Assembly: GCA_025058985.1 (NCBI GenBank)
Contig: JANXEB010000069.1
Coordinates: 1-9,497, forward strand
Length of the DNA: 9,497 bases
DNA from: Candidatus Aenigmatarchaeota archaeon
GTDB taxonomy: Archaea > Aenigmatarchaeota > Aenigmatarchaeia > CG10238-14 > SpSt-28
Reading direction: 5' to 3'
Below the pieces are notes generated by a model. That model saw only the letters and a list, made by a program, of their open reading frames with translations. It was not told the origin of the DNA and made no database searches. Numbering within the stretch: position 1 is the stretch's first letter; the number at the start of each line of letters is the position of its first letter. Positions 1-5,409 of this stretch are shown here, in pieces. The position numbers and the translations under genes are program-made.

Positions 1-363
1 CGATATAGAAAATCTTTTTGTCCAACCAAAAGGAGCTCTATATACTTCAATATTATTCTCTTTCGCTATTTCTTCTATTTTTTTAATTATCTTTAAAGAT
101 TCATATGGATTTGCCAATTCTTTAGATAGATGAGCATATGGATAAATCAATAGTTTATTTGTTTTTAATGTCTCTAGAGTTTTTTTTACTTGGTTAACGA
201 ATTCACTAGCAGTGGTTTCGTCATCATCTTTTTCGATAGCAATAAAAGATACCAACAAATCTTTTAGGCTATAAGTCTTTTTTTCACATTCTTCAGCAAT
301 TTCTATCTCTTTTTTTATTGGTTCGAACTCTATAAAATCAGAGTGTAAAAGCAACACTTTCAT
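1..363 (-). CDS. thrS: Threonyl-tRNA synthetase, archaeal type, N-terminal editing domain (partial, runs off the left edge)
   Basis: The reading frame is open from an ATG at 363 to the window edge, giving 121 residues of the N-terminus. It matches the archaea-specific editing domain of ThrRS, which has a D-aminoacyl-tRNA deacylase-like fold and hydrolyses Ser mischarged on tRNA-Thr. Visible motifs are the opening MKVLLLHSDF, the YPYAHLSKELANP stretch around residues 74-86 with the conserved His, and RAPFGWTKRFSIS at the cut end. The catalytic aminoacylation core and anticodon domain lie outside the window. The gene diverges from cutA with 29 nt between start codons. The editing-domain assignment is firm. 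That the full synthetase follows is inferred, because some archaea encode editing and catalysis on separate proteins. Confidence 0.9.
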   Translation of the reverse strand, partial: MKVLLLHSDFIEFEPIKKEIEIAEECEKKTYSLKDLLVSFIAIEKDDDETTASEFVNQVKKTLETLKTNKLLIYPYAHLSKELANPYESLKIIKKIEEIAKENNIEVYRAPFGWTKRFSIS

Positions 364-370
364 ATATAAA
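363..370 (+). promoter_or_regulatory. TATA box (box A) of cutA
   Basis: TATATAAA is centred about 26 nt upstream of the cutA ATG at 393, the usual archaeal TATA-to-start-site distance. This implies a leaderless cutA transcript. The box begins at the thrS start codon on the other strand. Confidence 0.55.
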
Positions 371-376
371 AAATAG

Positions 377-390
377 TTTGATTAATCAAA
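377..390. promoter_or_regulatory. 14-bp perfect palindrome between thrS and cutA (candidate operator)
   Basis: TTTGATTAATCAAA is a perfect palindrome in the 29-nt gap between the divergent start codons. If cutA is leaderless, it lies between the TATA box and the transcription start, where archaeal repressors often bind. The sequence is AT-rich, so chance is not excluded and no regulator is known. Confidence 0.35.
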
Positions 391-392
391 AT

Positions 393-707
393 ATGGAATA
401 TTATTTAGTTTATATAACATGTAAAAACTATAAAGAAGCTAATAGACTCGGTAAAATACTTCTTGAAGAAAAACTAGTAGCATGTATAAATATAGTTAAG
501 CAGGTTTATTCACAATATTGGTGGAAAGGAAAAATAGAAAAAAGTAAAGAATCTATACTATTGTTAAAATGTCCAGAAAAAAATTTAGATAGAGTAGTTA
601 AAAGGGTCAAAGAGCTACATAGCTATAGCTTACCAGATATTTCTGCAATAAAAATAAACAAAGGACTTAAAGAATTCATAAATTGGGTTAATAATTTTCT
701 ATCATAA
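393..707 (+). CDS. cutA: CutA1 family divalent cation tolerance protein
   Basis: The 104-residue product has the normal CutA1 length. This family forms small trimeric cytoplasmic proteins linked to copper and divalent cation tolerance; the true biochemical role is uncertain. Hallmarks are VYITCKNYKEA near the N-terminus, ACINIV (30-35), YWWKGKIE (42-49), a hydrophobic ILLLKC strand, and HSYSLPDI (76-83) before the last helix. I chose the ATG at 393 over an in-frame TTG at 378 because MEYYLVYIT is the typical family start and a TATA box lies about 26 nt upstream of 393. The gene diverges from thrS and is followed 24 nt later by a PqqD-like gene on the same strand. Confidence 0.93.
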   Translation: MEYYLVYITCKNYKEANRLGKILLEEKLVACINIVKQVYSQYWWKGKIEKSKESILLLKCPEKNLDRVVKRVKELHSYSLPDISAIKINKGLKEFINWVNNFLS

Positions 708-730
708 ATTACTTTAAACTAAAGTAATTT
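706..730. repeat. Perfect inverted repeat with 11-bp arms between cutA and the PqqD-like gene
   Basis: The arm AAATTACTTTA (706-716) is exactly repeated in inverse at 720-730 with a 3-nt spacer. It starts inside the cutA stop codon and ends one base before the ATG at 732. It could be an RNA hairpin ending the cutA message or a dyad operator for the next gene. There is no T-tract after it, so it is not a plain terminator. Confidence 0.5.
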
Positions 731-731
731 C

Positions 732-992
732 ATGGCAATGGTTTTAAAAAGATGTGGTCAGCTAATGAGAAACAAAGAGGGTTCTTTAGTATTAGTAAAC
801 GAAGAGAAAGAAGGTTTTCTAATAGATGAGGTAATAGCTTTTGTTTGGGTTAGAGCAAAAGATATAAGTAGAGAAGAGCTAGTAAAGAACATCTCAAAAG
901 AGCTTAATATAAGTGAAGAAAAGATAAATAATGAAATTAATACAATTGTTGACAAACTAAAAGAAGCTAAACTTTTAAAAGAGGAAGAGTAG
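732..992 (+). CDS. Small PqqD-like (RiPP recognition element-like fold) protein
   Basis: The 86-residue soluble protein has a layout like the PqqD family: a short strand pair with the pattern GSLVLVNEEKEGFLID, a hydrophobic helix (VIAFVWVRA), then ELVKNISKELNISEEKINNEI and a final helix ending in LKEAKLL. PqqD-type domains bind leader peptides or partner proteins as small winged-helix-like modules. No radical SAM enzyme or precursor peptide lies nearby, so a RiPP role is not supported here; an adaptor role is possible. The start is ATG 732; an ATG two codons later is an equal alternative. The stop is TAG inside a terminator hairpin shared with the converging helicase gene. The fold assignment is from pattern only. 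Confidence 0.75.
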   Translation: MAMVLKRCGQLMRNKEGSLVLVNEEKEGFLIDEVIAFVWVRAKDISREELVKNISKELNISEEKINNEINTIVDKLKEAKLLKEEE

Positions 993-1001
993 CCTTCCTC
1001 T
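980..1001. terminator. Bidirectional terminator hairpin between converging genes
   Basis: AGAGGAAG (980-987) and CTTCCTCT (994-1001) form a perfect 8-bp stem with a 6-nt loop. T-rich tracts flank it on both strands: TATTTTATTT after it on the plus strand and CTTTTAAAAG after it on the minus strand. Both converging genes have stop codons within it (TAG at 990-992 and TAG at 1002-1000). Confidence 0.6.
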
Positions 1002-3066
1002 ATTTTATTTCGTTTTTGATTTTATTAGCAAGCTCTATTCCAATTCCCTTTACTTTAATCAAATCTTCTATTCTTGCTTTTTTAATATCTTCTAAAGTTT
1101 TAAATCCAGCATTGTATAAATTTCTAGCTCTTATTCTACCAATTCCTTCTAAACTAACAAGTTCTATCAACTCTTCTTTTACTCCTTTCATCATTCTAAT
1201 TTCTAGAATTTTTGAATAATTTGCAATTTTTGTTTCTTTAAATATTTTAGATAGTTCTGATAGAGAATATAATAACCATTTAGCTATTTCTATTCTTCCA
1301 AACAGTTCTCCTGGAGTTACATTAAAAGATTCTAGTATTTCATCTTCACTTTTTTCGTTAATCCAATAATATAACACTAAAGCAGTTTTTAAAGATCTGA
1401 ATTCTTCTTCTATGTCAAAAAGTTCCTCAACAATATATTCTCTATATTTTTCTAATTCCATATAATCTTTCTCTCTTAAATAAATCAATGGTCTCATTTC
1501 TGTAGTAGAGCAAATCAACTGTAGAAAAGACATTTCTTTCATACATTTCTTCATTTTTTCAAAATTTTTTATAAAAATATGTGCAGTTAAAGGATCTATG
1601 TAAAGTTTACATACTCTTTTTCCTACTTTTGTTGCTTTAAAATTTTTTATGAAACCCCATTCTTCTAATTTATCAACTATTTTTTTCAAAATTTTTATTA
1701 CTTTGTTTTTATCTTTATACTGAAAGAAAAAGAATGTTTTTTCAAAAAATTCTACCAAAGAATCAAAAGATTTACAAAATTCATTTGCTATTAAAGATAA
1801 AACTTGTGATCTTAAAACAGGTTCATAAGAAAGTTGAGAAGTAACATCCTCTGGTAAACCATTTATGTAGTTTTCTTTAACAAAATCTATATCTTTTTTG
1901 TTTCTCACAATAGTTATAGCATAACCAATTTTATCATATTTGATTCTTCCAGCTCTTCCGACAGCTTGTTTATATAAAGATACTGGCCACCACTCGCTAA
2001 AACCATTAACATAGATTTTAAGACTATTTATTATAACTGTTCTAGAAGGAAGATTAACACCAGCTATTAGTGTTGGAGTAGCAACTATTACTTTTATTTT
2101 TCCTTTTCTAAAACCATCTTCTATTATTTTTCTTTGTTTGTAAACTAATCCAGCATGATGAAAAGCTGTACAATTTTGCAAACATTTAGCTAATAATTTA
2201 CATTGTCTAGTTGGTGTTTCTAAAGCAGTAAGAACATCTTCTAAAAACTCTTTGTTAAAAAAAGTGTTTTTTAACATTTCAGATATTTTTATTGCGGTAA
2301 TTTCTGCATTTTTTCTACTATTTACAAATATTAAAATTTGTCCGTTATCTTCAAGAAATTTATTAATTAAATCTTTTATTTCTACAACCTCTTTATCAAA
2401 ATATATTTTATTATCAAAATATATTCCCTCTTTTAACTCAACTGGTCTAAAATTGCTTATTATGAGTTTTGCGTTTAACCATTCCGCCATTTCTTTCGGA
2501 TTACCTATTGTAGCAGATAAACCAATTATTCTTGCATTGTAATAGTTTTTGAATAAACATATCAAAATTTCTAAAATAGCACCTCTTTCACTTTTTATTT
2601 CATGAATTTCATCTGCAACAACTAAACTTAATTCGTTAAAAAATTCTGATTTATGTCTAAGTAAACTATCTGCTTTTTCATATGTTGTGAAAACCATATC
2701 AAAAAATTTTAAGTAAGGATCTTTTTCGTCATAATCACCAATAGATAAAGCAAATTTTATTCCAATTTTTTCATATTTGTTTTTAAATTCTTCGTACTTT
2801 TCATTTGCAAGAGCTTTTAAAGGAGCCAAGTATAGTACTTTTTTTCTTTGTTTTATAATTGTTTGTAGAGAAGCTAATTCAGCGATAAGAGTTTTTCCAG
2901 ATCCCGTAGCTGTACATATTATAAAATTGTCACAATTTTCTAAAACACCTTCTTTAATAGCTTTTTCTTGTGCTTCAAAAAGATTTTCTATTTTATCTTC
3001 TCTTTTTATTATTTCAACTACCTTTTCAAGTTCTTTATATTTTTCTTTTATTTCATCTATTTTCAT
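1000..3066 (-). CDS. Hel308-type superfamily 2 DNA helicase (Ski2-like)
   Basis: The 688-residue protein has the full SF2 motif set: Walker A ATGSGKT (53-59), motif Ia LAPLKALANEK (80-90), DEIH (152-155), SAT (184-186), the AFHHAGL stretch (301-307), VATPTLIAGVNLP (328-340) and motif VI QAVGRAGR (367-374). The C-terminus (about 636-688) carries tandem helix-hairpin-helix motifs, LEGIGRIRARNL and KVKGIGIELANKI. This layout and length fit archaeal Hel308, a 3'-5' ATP-dependent helicase that unwinds stalled replication forks. A broader Ski2-like DNA repair helicase is the alternative. The ATG overlaps the stop of the upstream YbaK-like gene as ATGA, so translation is probably coupled. The stop is TAG in a shared terminator. 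Confidence 0.9.
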   Translation of the reverse strand: MKIDEIKEKYKELEKVVEIIKREDKIENLFEAQEKAIKEGVLENCDNFIICTATGSGKTLIAELASLQTIIKQRKKVLYLAPLKALANEKYEEFKNKYEKIGIKFALSIGDYDEKDPYLKFFDMVFTTYEKADSLLRHKSEFFNELSLVVADEIHEIKSERGAILEILICLFKNYYNARIIGLSATIGNPKEMAEWLNAKLIISNFRPVELKEGIYFDNKIYFDKEVVEIKDLINKFLEDNGQILIFVNSRKNAEITAIKISEMLKNTFFNKEFLEDVLTALETPTRQCKLLAKCLQNCTAFHHAGLVYKQRKIIEDGFRKGKIKVIVATPTLIAGVNLPSRTVIINSLKIYVNGFSEWWPVSLYKQAVGRAGRIKYDKIGYAITIVRNKKDIDFVKENYINGLPEDVTSQLSYEPVLRSQVLSLIANEFCKSFDSLVEFFEKTFFFFQYKDKNKVIKILKKIVDKLEEWGFIKNFKATKVGKRVCKLYIDPLTAHIFIKNFEKMKKCMKEMSFLQLICSTTEMRPLIYLREKDYMELEKYREYIVEELFDIEEEFRSLKTALVLYYWINEKSEDEILESFNVTPGELFGRIEIAKWLLYSLSELSKIFKETKIANYSKILEIRMMKGVKEELIELVSLEGIGRIRARNLYNAGFKTLEDIKKARIEDLIKVKGIGIELANKIKNEIK

Positions 3067-3512
3067 TTAGAAAAATCTCCAATTTTTCCATTAGTAATTC
3101 TAAGTATATCTTTTACATTAATTTTCATCAGTAAGTTTTCTTTTCCACCACCACAATATACATATTCTTTTTCCAAGACTTTTTTATCAATTAGTATAGT
3201 ACTTATTTTTTTGAAAAAAATCGGTGTTACGGCACCCACTTTAAAACCACTGTACTCAAAAACTTCTTTTTCATTAGCTAATCTAACATCTTTAACATTT
3301 AAAAATTCTTTTATTTTCTTAAAATCTGCTTTGTTTTCACCCATCAAAATTACTACAAAAGGATTTTTATTGTAATCAACAAATATCAAGGTTTTTGCAA
3401 TTAATTCTTTTGGAACAAATTCAGACGATTCTTCTACAGTTCTAGAAGATTTAGTTTCTACGAATTCAACATTTATATTGTTCATTTTCAAAAAATTTAA
3501 AAACTCTTCCAT
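3063..3512 (-). CDS. YbaK/ProX-type aminoacyl-tRNA deacylase
   Basis: The 149-residue protein is a single YbaK domain of normal length. These proteins hydrolyse misacylated tRNA (for example Cys- or Ala-tRNA-Pro) in trans. Family hallmarks are AKTLIFVD with the conserved Lys40, VVILMGENKADFKKIKEFL (53-71), SGFKVGAVTP (88-97), STILIDKKVL and the GGG turn (121-123). Substrate specificity cannot be told from sequence alone. The gene leads a two-gene operon with the Hel308-type helicase, overlapping by 4 nt. Its ATG is only 12 nt from the S24e ATG on the other strand, so its promoter must lie within S24e codons; a weak TTTTTTAT (3544-3537) sits about 28 nt upstream. Confidence 0.9.
   Translation of the reverse strand: MEEFLNFLKMNNINVEFVETKSSRTVEESSEFVPKELIAKTLIFVDYNKNPFVVILMGENKADFKKIKEFLNVKDVRLANEKEVFEYSGFKVGAVTPIFFKKISTILIDKKVLEKEYVYCGGGKENLLMKINVKDILRITNGKIGDFSK
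3496..3503 (+). promoter_or_regulatory. TATA-like box of S24e-S27ae
   Basis: TTTAAAAA is centred about 25 nt upstream of the S24e ATG and lies inside the first codons of the divergent YbaK-like gene. The position fits a leaderless message. The sequence itself is AT-rich and only moderately specific. Confidence 0.4.
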
Positions 3513-3524
3513 AAAATAGTTATT

Positions 3525-3749
3525 ATGGAAATTTTGATAAAAAAGGAGGAAAACGATAAACTATTAAATAGAAAAAAATTAGAGCTAGAAATAAAGCATG
3601 AAAAAGAACCAATTCCATCTAGGAAGCAAATAATAGAGTTTTTATGTAAAAAGTATAATGTGGATGAAAGTAAAGTAAAAATTAAATATATTTTAGGAAA
3701 AAAAGGATCAGCCACTTCTATAGCTAAATGCTATATTCATGAAGCATAA
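3525..3749 (+). CDS. rps24e: Small ribosomal subunit protein eS24
   Basis: The 74-residue product carries the eS24 core: MEILIKKEENDKLLNRKK with LLNR at 13-16, KHEKEPIPSRK with PSRK at 31-34, LCKKYNVDESKVKI, and the closing GSATSIAKCYIHEA strand. The protein binds the small subunit. Archaeal eS24 is usually near 100 residues. Here it stops right after the last core strand, so the basic C-terminal tail is missing. The stop falls within the start of S27ae, with an 11-nt overlap, which argues that the short form is real. The S24e-S27ae pairing is common in archaea. A GGAGG run at 3545-3549 is inside the coding region and is not its ribosome binding site. Confidence 0.9.
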   Translation: MEILIKKEENDKLLNRKKLELEIKHEKEPIPSRKQIIEFLCKKYNVDESKVKIKYILGKKGSATSIAKCYIHEA

Positions 3750-3924
3750 GCCCGTTCAATTATGGAAATATTATAAGATAGAAGGCAATAAAGTTATTAG
3801 AAGATTAAGATACTGTAAAAAATGTGGAAATACTTTTATGGCTACTAGAAAAACTGATAAAGAAATTAGTTATTATTGTGGTAAGTGCAAGACAACTATT
3901 TTTGAATTTCAGAAAGCTCTTTAA
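3739..3924 (+). CDS. rps27ae: Small ribosomal subunit protein eS31 (S27ae), zinc-binding
   Basis: The 61-residue protein matches archaeal S27ae. It has LWKYYKIEGNKVIRRLRYC followed by a C4 zinc ribbon with pairs Cys26/Cys29 (CKKC) and Cys47/Cys50 (CGKC). In eukaryotes this domain is fused to ubiquitin; in archaea it stands alone, as here. The ATG at 3739 overlaps the end of S24e by 11 nt, so the two form one transcript. The 3' end overlaps, antisense, the last 29 nt of a small C2HC finger gene. Confidence 0.92.
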   Translation: MKHKPVQLWKYYKIEGNKVIRRLRYCKKCGNTFMATRKTDKEISYYCGKCKTTIFEFQKAL

Positions 3925-4015
3925 ACCAATCCTTATTTAACTTACAAATTCTAACATGCTCATCAAAGTTTATAAAAACATCTTTATTACAATATGGGCA
4001 CTTGTTTTTATTCAT
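3896..4015 (-). CDS. Small C2HC zinc-finger protein, 39 residues
   Basis: The frame runs from ATG 4015 to TAG at 3898-3896. It reads MNKNKCPYCNKDVFINFDEH and then VRICK near residue 24. The spacing Cys6-x2-Cys9-x10-His20-x3-Cys24 is a plausible C2HC zinc site of the kind found in small archaeal finger proteins. The ATG overlaps the end of the upstream membrane-protein gene by 8 nt, as expected within an operon. The 3' end overlaps S27ae antisense by 29 nt. The function is unknown; binding to nucleic acid or protein is possible. The regular finger spacing is the main reason for calling so short a frame. Confidence 0.55.
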   Translation of the reverse strand: MNKNKCPYCNKDVFINFDEHVRICKLNKDWFKELSEIQK

Positions 4016-4328
4016 ATTTTTTAATTACTTCCTCACACTCATATATATTATCTTTATATTGTGGACAATAATAATTTTTTGAGAAGTTACTCCATCCACC
4101 AAGAGGCCTATTGTTTTCATCGTAACCAAATAGTTTCCAATATTTGCAATACATAACAAATTTTTTTAAACACATTTCTTCGTTAATCGTTCGATTTTCT
4201 ATTATTATGGGTTTCGGTTTTGGAAATAATGTTATTATAGTTAAAATTAATGAAATGAGTAAAGAGATTATTAATATTTTGTGTTTCTCAATCCAATAGT
4301 TTCTTTTCCTGAATTTATATTTTACCAT
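4008..4328 (-). CDS. Hypothetical membrane-anchored protein with four cysteines
   Basis: I do not recognise this 106-residue protein. It has a basic N-terminus (MVKYKFRKRNYWIEKHK), one hydrophobic segment at about 18-35 (ILIISLLISLILTIITLF), a proline-rich linker (PKPKP), and a polar domain with Cys53, Cys61, Cys88 and Cys98. The positive-inside rule places the cysteine domain outside the cell, where two disulfides are possible; a metal site is the alternative. The domain is rich in Tyr, Trp and Asn, as in small surface proteins. Its ATG is 12 nt from the uL3 ATG on the other strand. It is followed by the overlapping C2HC finger gene. Confidence 0.8.
   Translation of the reverse strand: MVKYKFRKRNYWIEKHKILIISLLISLILTIITLFPKPKPIIIENRTINEEMCLKKFVMYCKYWKLFGYDENNRPLGGWSNFSKNYYCPQYKDNIYECEEVIKKYE
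4314..4320 (+). promoter_or_regulatory. TATA box of uL3
   Basis: TTTATAT, close to the archaeal box A consensus, is centred 24 nt upstream of the uL3 ATG at 4341. It lies inside the first codons of the divergent membrane-protein gene. Confidence 0.55.
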
Positions 4329-4340
4329 AAATATTTTTTT

Positions 4341-5276
4341 ATGCCAGAAATTAAAAAGCCTAGAAGAGGGAGCTTAGCTTTTTATCCAAGAAAGAGAGCT
4401 AAAAGAATTTATCCTGTAATAAAAACATATCCATCTGTTGATAAATTAAAGCTTTTAGCATTTCCAGCTTATAAAGCCACTATGTGTACGGTAAAAGCAT
4501 TAACAAAAGATAACAAAATAGTTGCTGTACCATCTACTATTTTAGAATGTCCACCAATAAAAATTATCGGTCTAAGATTTTACAGTAATGGAAAAGTAAT
4601 TACAGATGTTTTCTCAAACAATTTACCAAAAGAGCTTCATAGAAAAGTTAGGATTAAACCAAAAGATTTTTCTAATGTATTAAATTCTATTGATTTATCA
4701 AAAATAACATCTATAAGAGTTATTTGTTGTACACAGCCAATAATTTCGGGAATAGGAAAGAAAAAACCAGAAGTGTTTGAAATAGGAATAGGCGGTAAAA
4801 ATATAAGTGAAGTTTTCAACTTCGCAAAATCCATCTTAGGAAAAGAAATTAGTATTAAAGATGTTTTTAAGGAAAATCAGTTTGTTGATGTTATAGCTAT
4901 TACTAAAGGGAAAGGAACACAAGGACCTGTTAAGAGATTTGGAGTTAAAATACAAGACAGGCATGCTAAGAAAAAAAGAAGACATGTAGGTTCTCTAGGT
5001 CAGGAAAGACCTGGAAAAGTAAGATGGACACTGCCAATGGCTGGTCAAATGGGATTTCAAAGAAGAACAGAATACAATAAATTGATTTTAAAAATAGGAG
5101 AAAATGGTAGTGAGATAAATCCAAAAGGAGGTATTGTTAACTATGGTTTAGTAAAAACTAGTTATATAATATTAAAAGGAAGTGTTCCAGGTAGTAGAAA
5201 GAGGTTAGTATTTTTGAGAGAGCCTATTAGAGCTAGAGGATTTGAGACTTTAAAGTTTGTTTCAACAATTCTTTGA
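4341..5276 (+). CDS. rpl3: Large ribosomal subunit protein uL3
   Basis: The 311-residue protein is archaeal/eukaryal-type uL3, which helps build the peptidyl transferase centre region of the large subunit. The N-terminus MPEIKKPRRGSLAFYPRKRA is diagnostic. The central part has KGKGTQGPVKRFG (189-201), QDRHAKKKRRHVGSLGQ (205-221) and the W-finger WTLPMAGQMGFQRRTEYN (229-246), whose Trp reaches toward the catalytic centre. I start at ATG 4341 rather than an upstream GTG in frame at 4281, because MPEIKKPRRGS is the family start and a TATA box sits 24 nt before it. In most archaea uL3 opens the uL3-uL4-uL23-uL2 cluster; here it stands alone, with no uL4 after it. Confidence 0.96.
   Translation: MPEIKKPRRGSLAFYPRKRAKRIYPVIKTYPSVDKLKLLAFPAYKATMCTVKALTKDNKIVAVPSTILECPPIKIIGLRFYSNGKVITDVFSNNLPKELHRKVRIKPKDFSNVLNSIDLSKITSIRVICCTQPIISGIGKKKPEVFEIGIGGKNISEVFNFAKSILGKEISIKDVFKENQFVDVIAITKGKGTQGPVKRFGVKIQDRHAKKKRRHVGSLGQERPGKVRWTLPMAGQMGFQRRTEYNKLILKIGENGSEINPKGGIVNYGLVKTSYIILKGSVPGSRKRLVFLREPIRARGFETLKFVSTIL
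4351..4357 (-). promoter_or_regulatory. Possible TATA-like box of the membrane-protein gene
   Basis: On the minus strand this reads TTTTTAA, centred about 26 nt upstream of the ATG at 4328 and inside uL3 codons 4-6. The position fits but the sequence is weak. Confidence 0.25.
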
Positions 5277-5402
5277 TAAACAAGGTATTGTGTTTATTAA
5301 ACTTTGTCCGTTTATTTGAGAACTTGTTAAATCTAATAGAAGTAGTATTACTAAAAGAATAAAAAACACTATTATTATATTTTTTATTAACTTTCTATTC
5401 AT
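5262..5402 (-). CDS. Possible 46-residue membrane or secreted peptide
   Basis: The frame opens with ATG 5402, seven nucleotides after the aRF1 stop codon, and ends with TGA at 5264-5262. It has a basic start (MNRKLIKN), a hydrophobic run of about 16 residues (IIIVFFILLVILLLL), and a short polar tail ending in IPCLSKNC. This is a classic signal-anchor layout. Its place at the end of the DUF371-aRF1 operon and the otherwise unexplained 133-nt gap support it. Against it: AT-rich DNA produces such runs by chance, and it overlaps the uL3 3' end antisense by 15 nt. The two cysteines in the tail might be modified or oxidised. No function can be assigned. Confidence 0.4.
   Translation of the reverse strand: MNRKLIKNIIIVFFILLVILLLLDLTSSQINGQSLINTIPCLSKNC
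5276..5297 (+). terminator. Weak hairpin at the uL3 stop codon
   Basis: ATAAACA (5276-5282) and TGTTTAT (5291-5297) form a 7-bp AT-rich stem with an 8-nt loop that starts at the last base of the uL3 stop. A T6 tract follows at 5380-5385, which may be the actual site of archaeal termination. Confidence 0.3.
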
Positions 5403-5409
5403 AATTTCA

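Noticed and set aside
378..392. Earlier TTG start for cutA
   Set aside because: It adds five residues not typical of CutA, overlaps the palindrome, and lies too close to the TATA box; ATG 393 fits better.
2252..3375. Plus-strand open frames opposite the helicase and YbaK-like genes
   Set aside because: They are Ser/Phe/Ile-rich antisense shadows of AT-rich coding DNA with no family features.
3541..3549. AAAAGGAGG as a Shine-Dalgarno site
   Set aside because: It lies inside the S24e coding region after the ATG, with no start codon at proper distance downstream. A similar AAAAGGAGG inside uL3 was rejected likewise.
4281..4340. Earlier GTG start for uL3
   Set aside because: The extra 20 residues are unlike any uL3 and overlap the divergent gene; MPEIKKPRRGS at 4341 is the family start.
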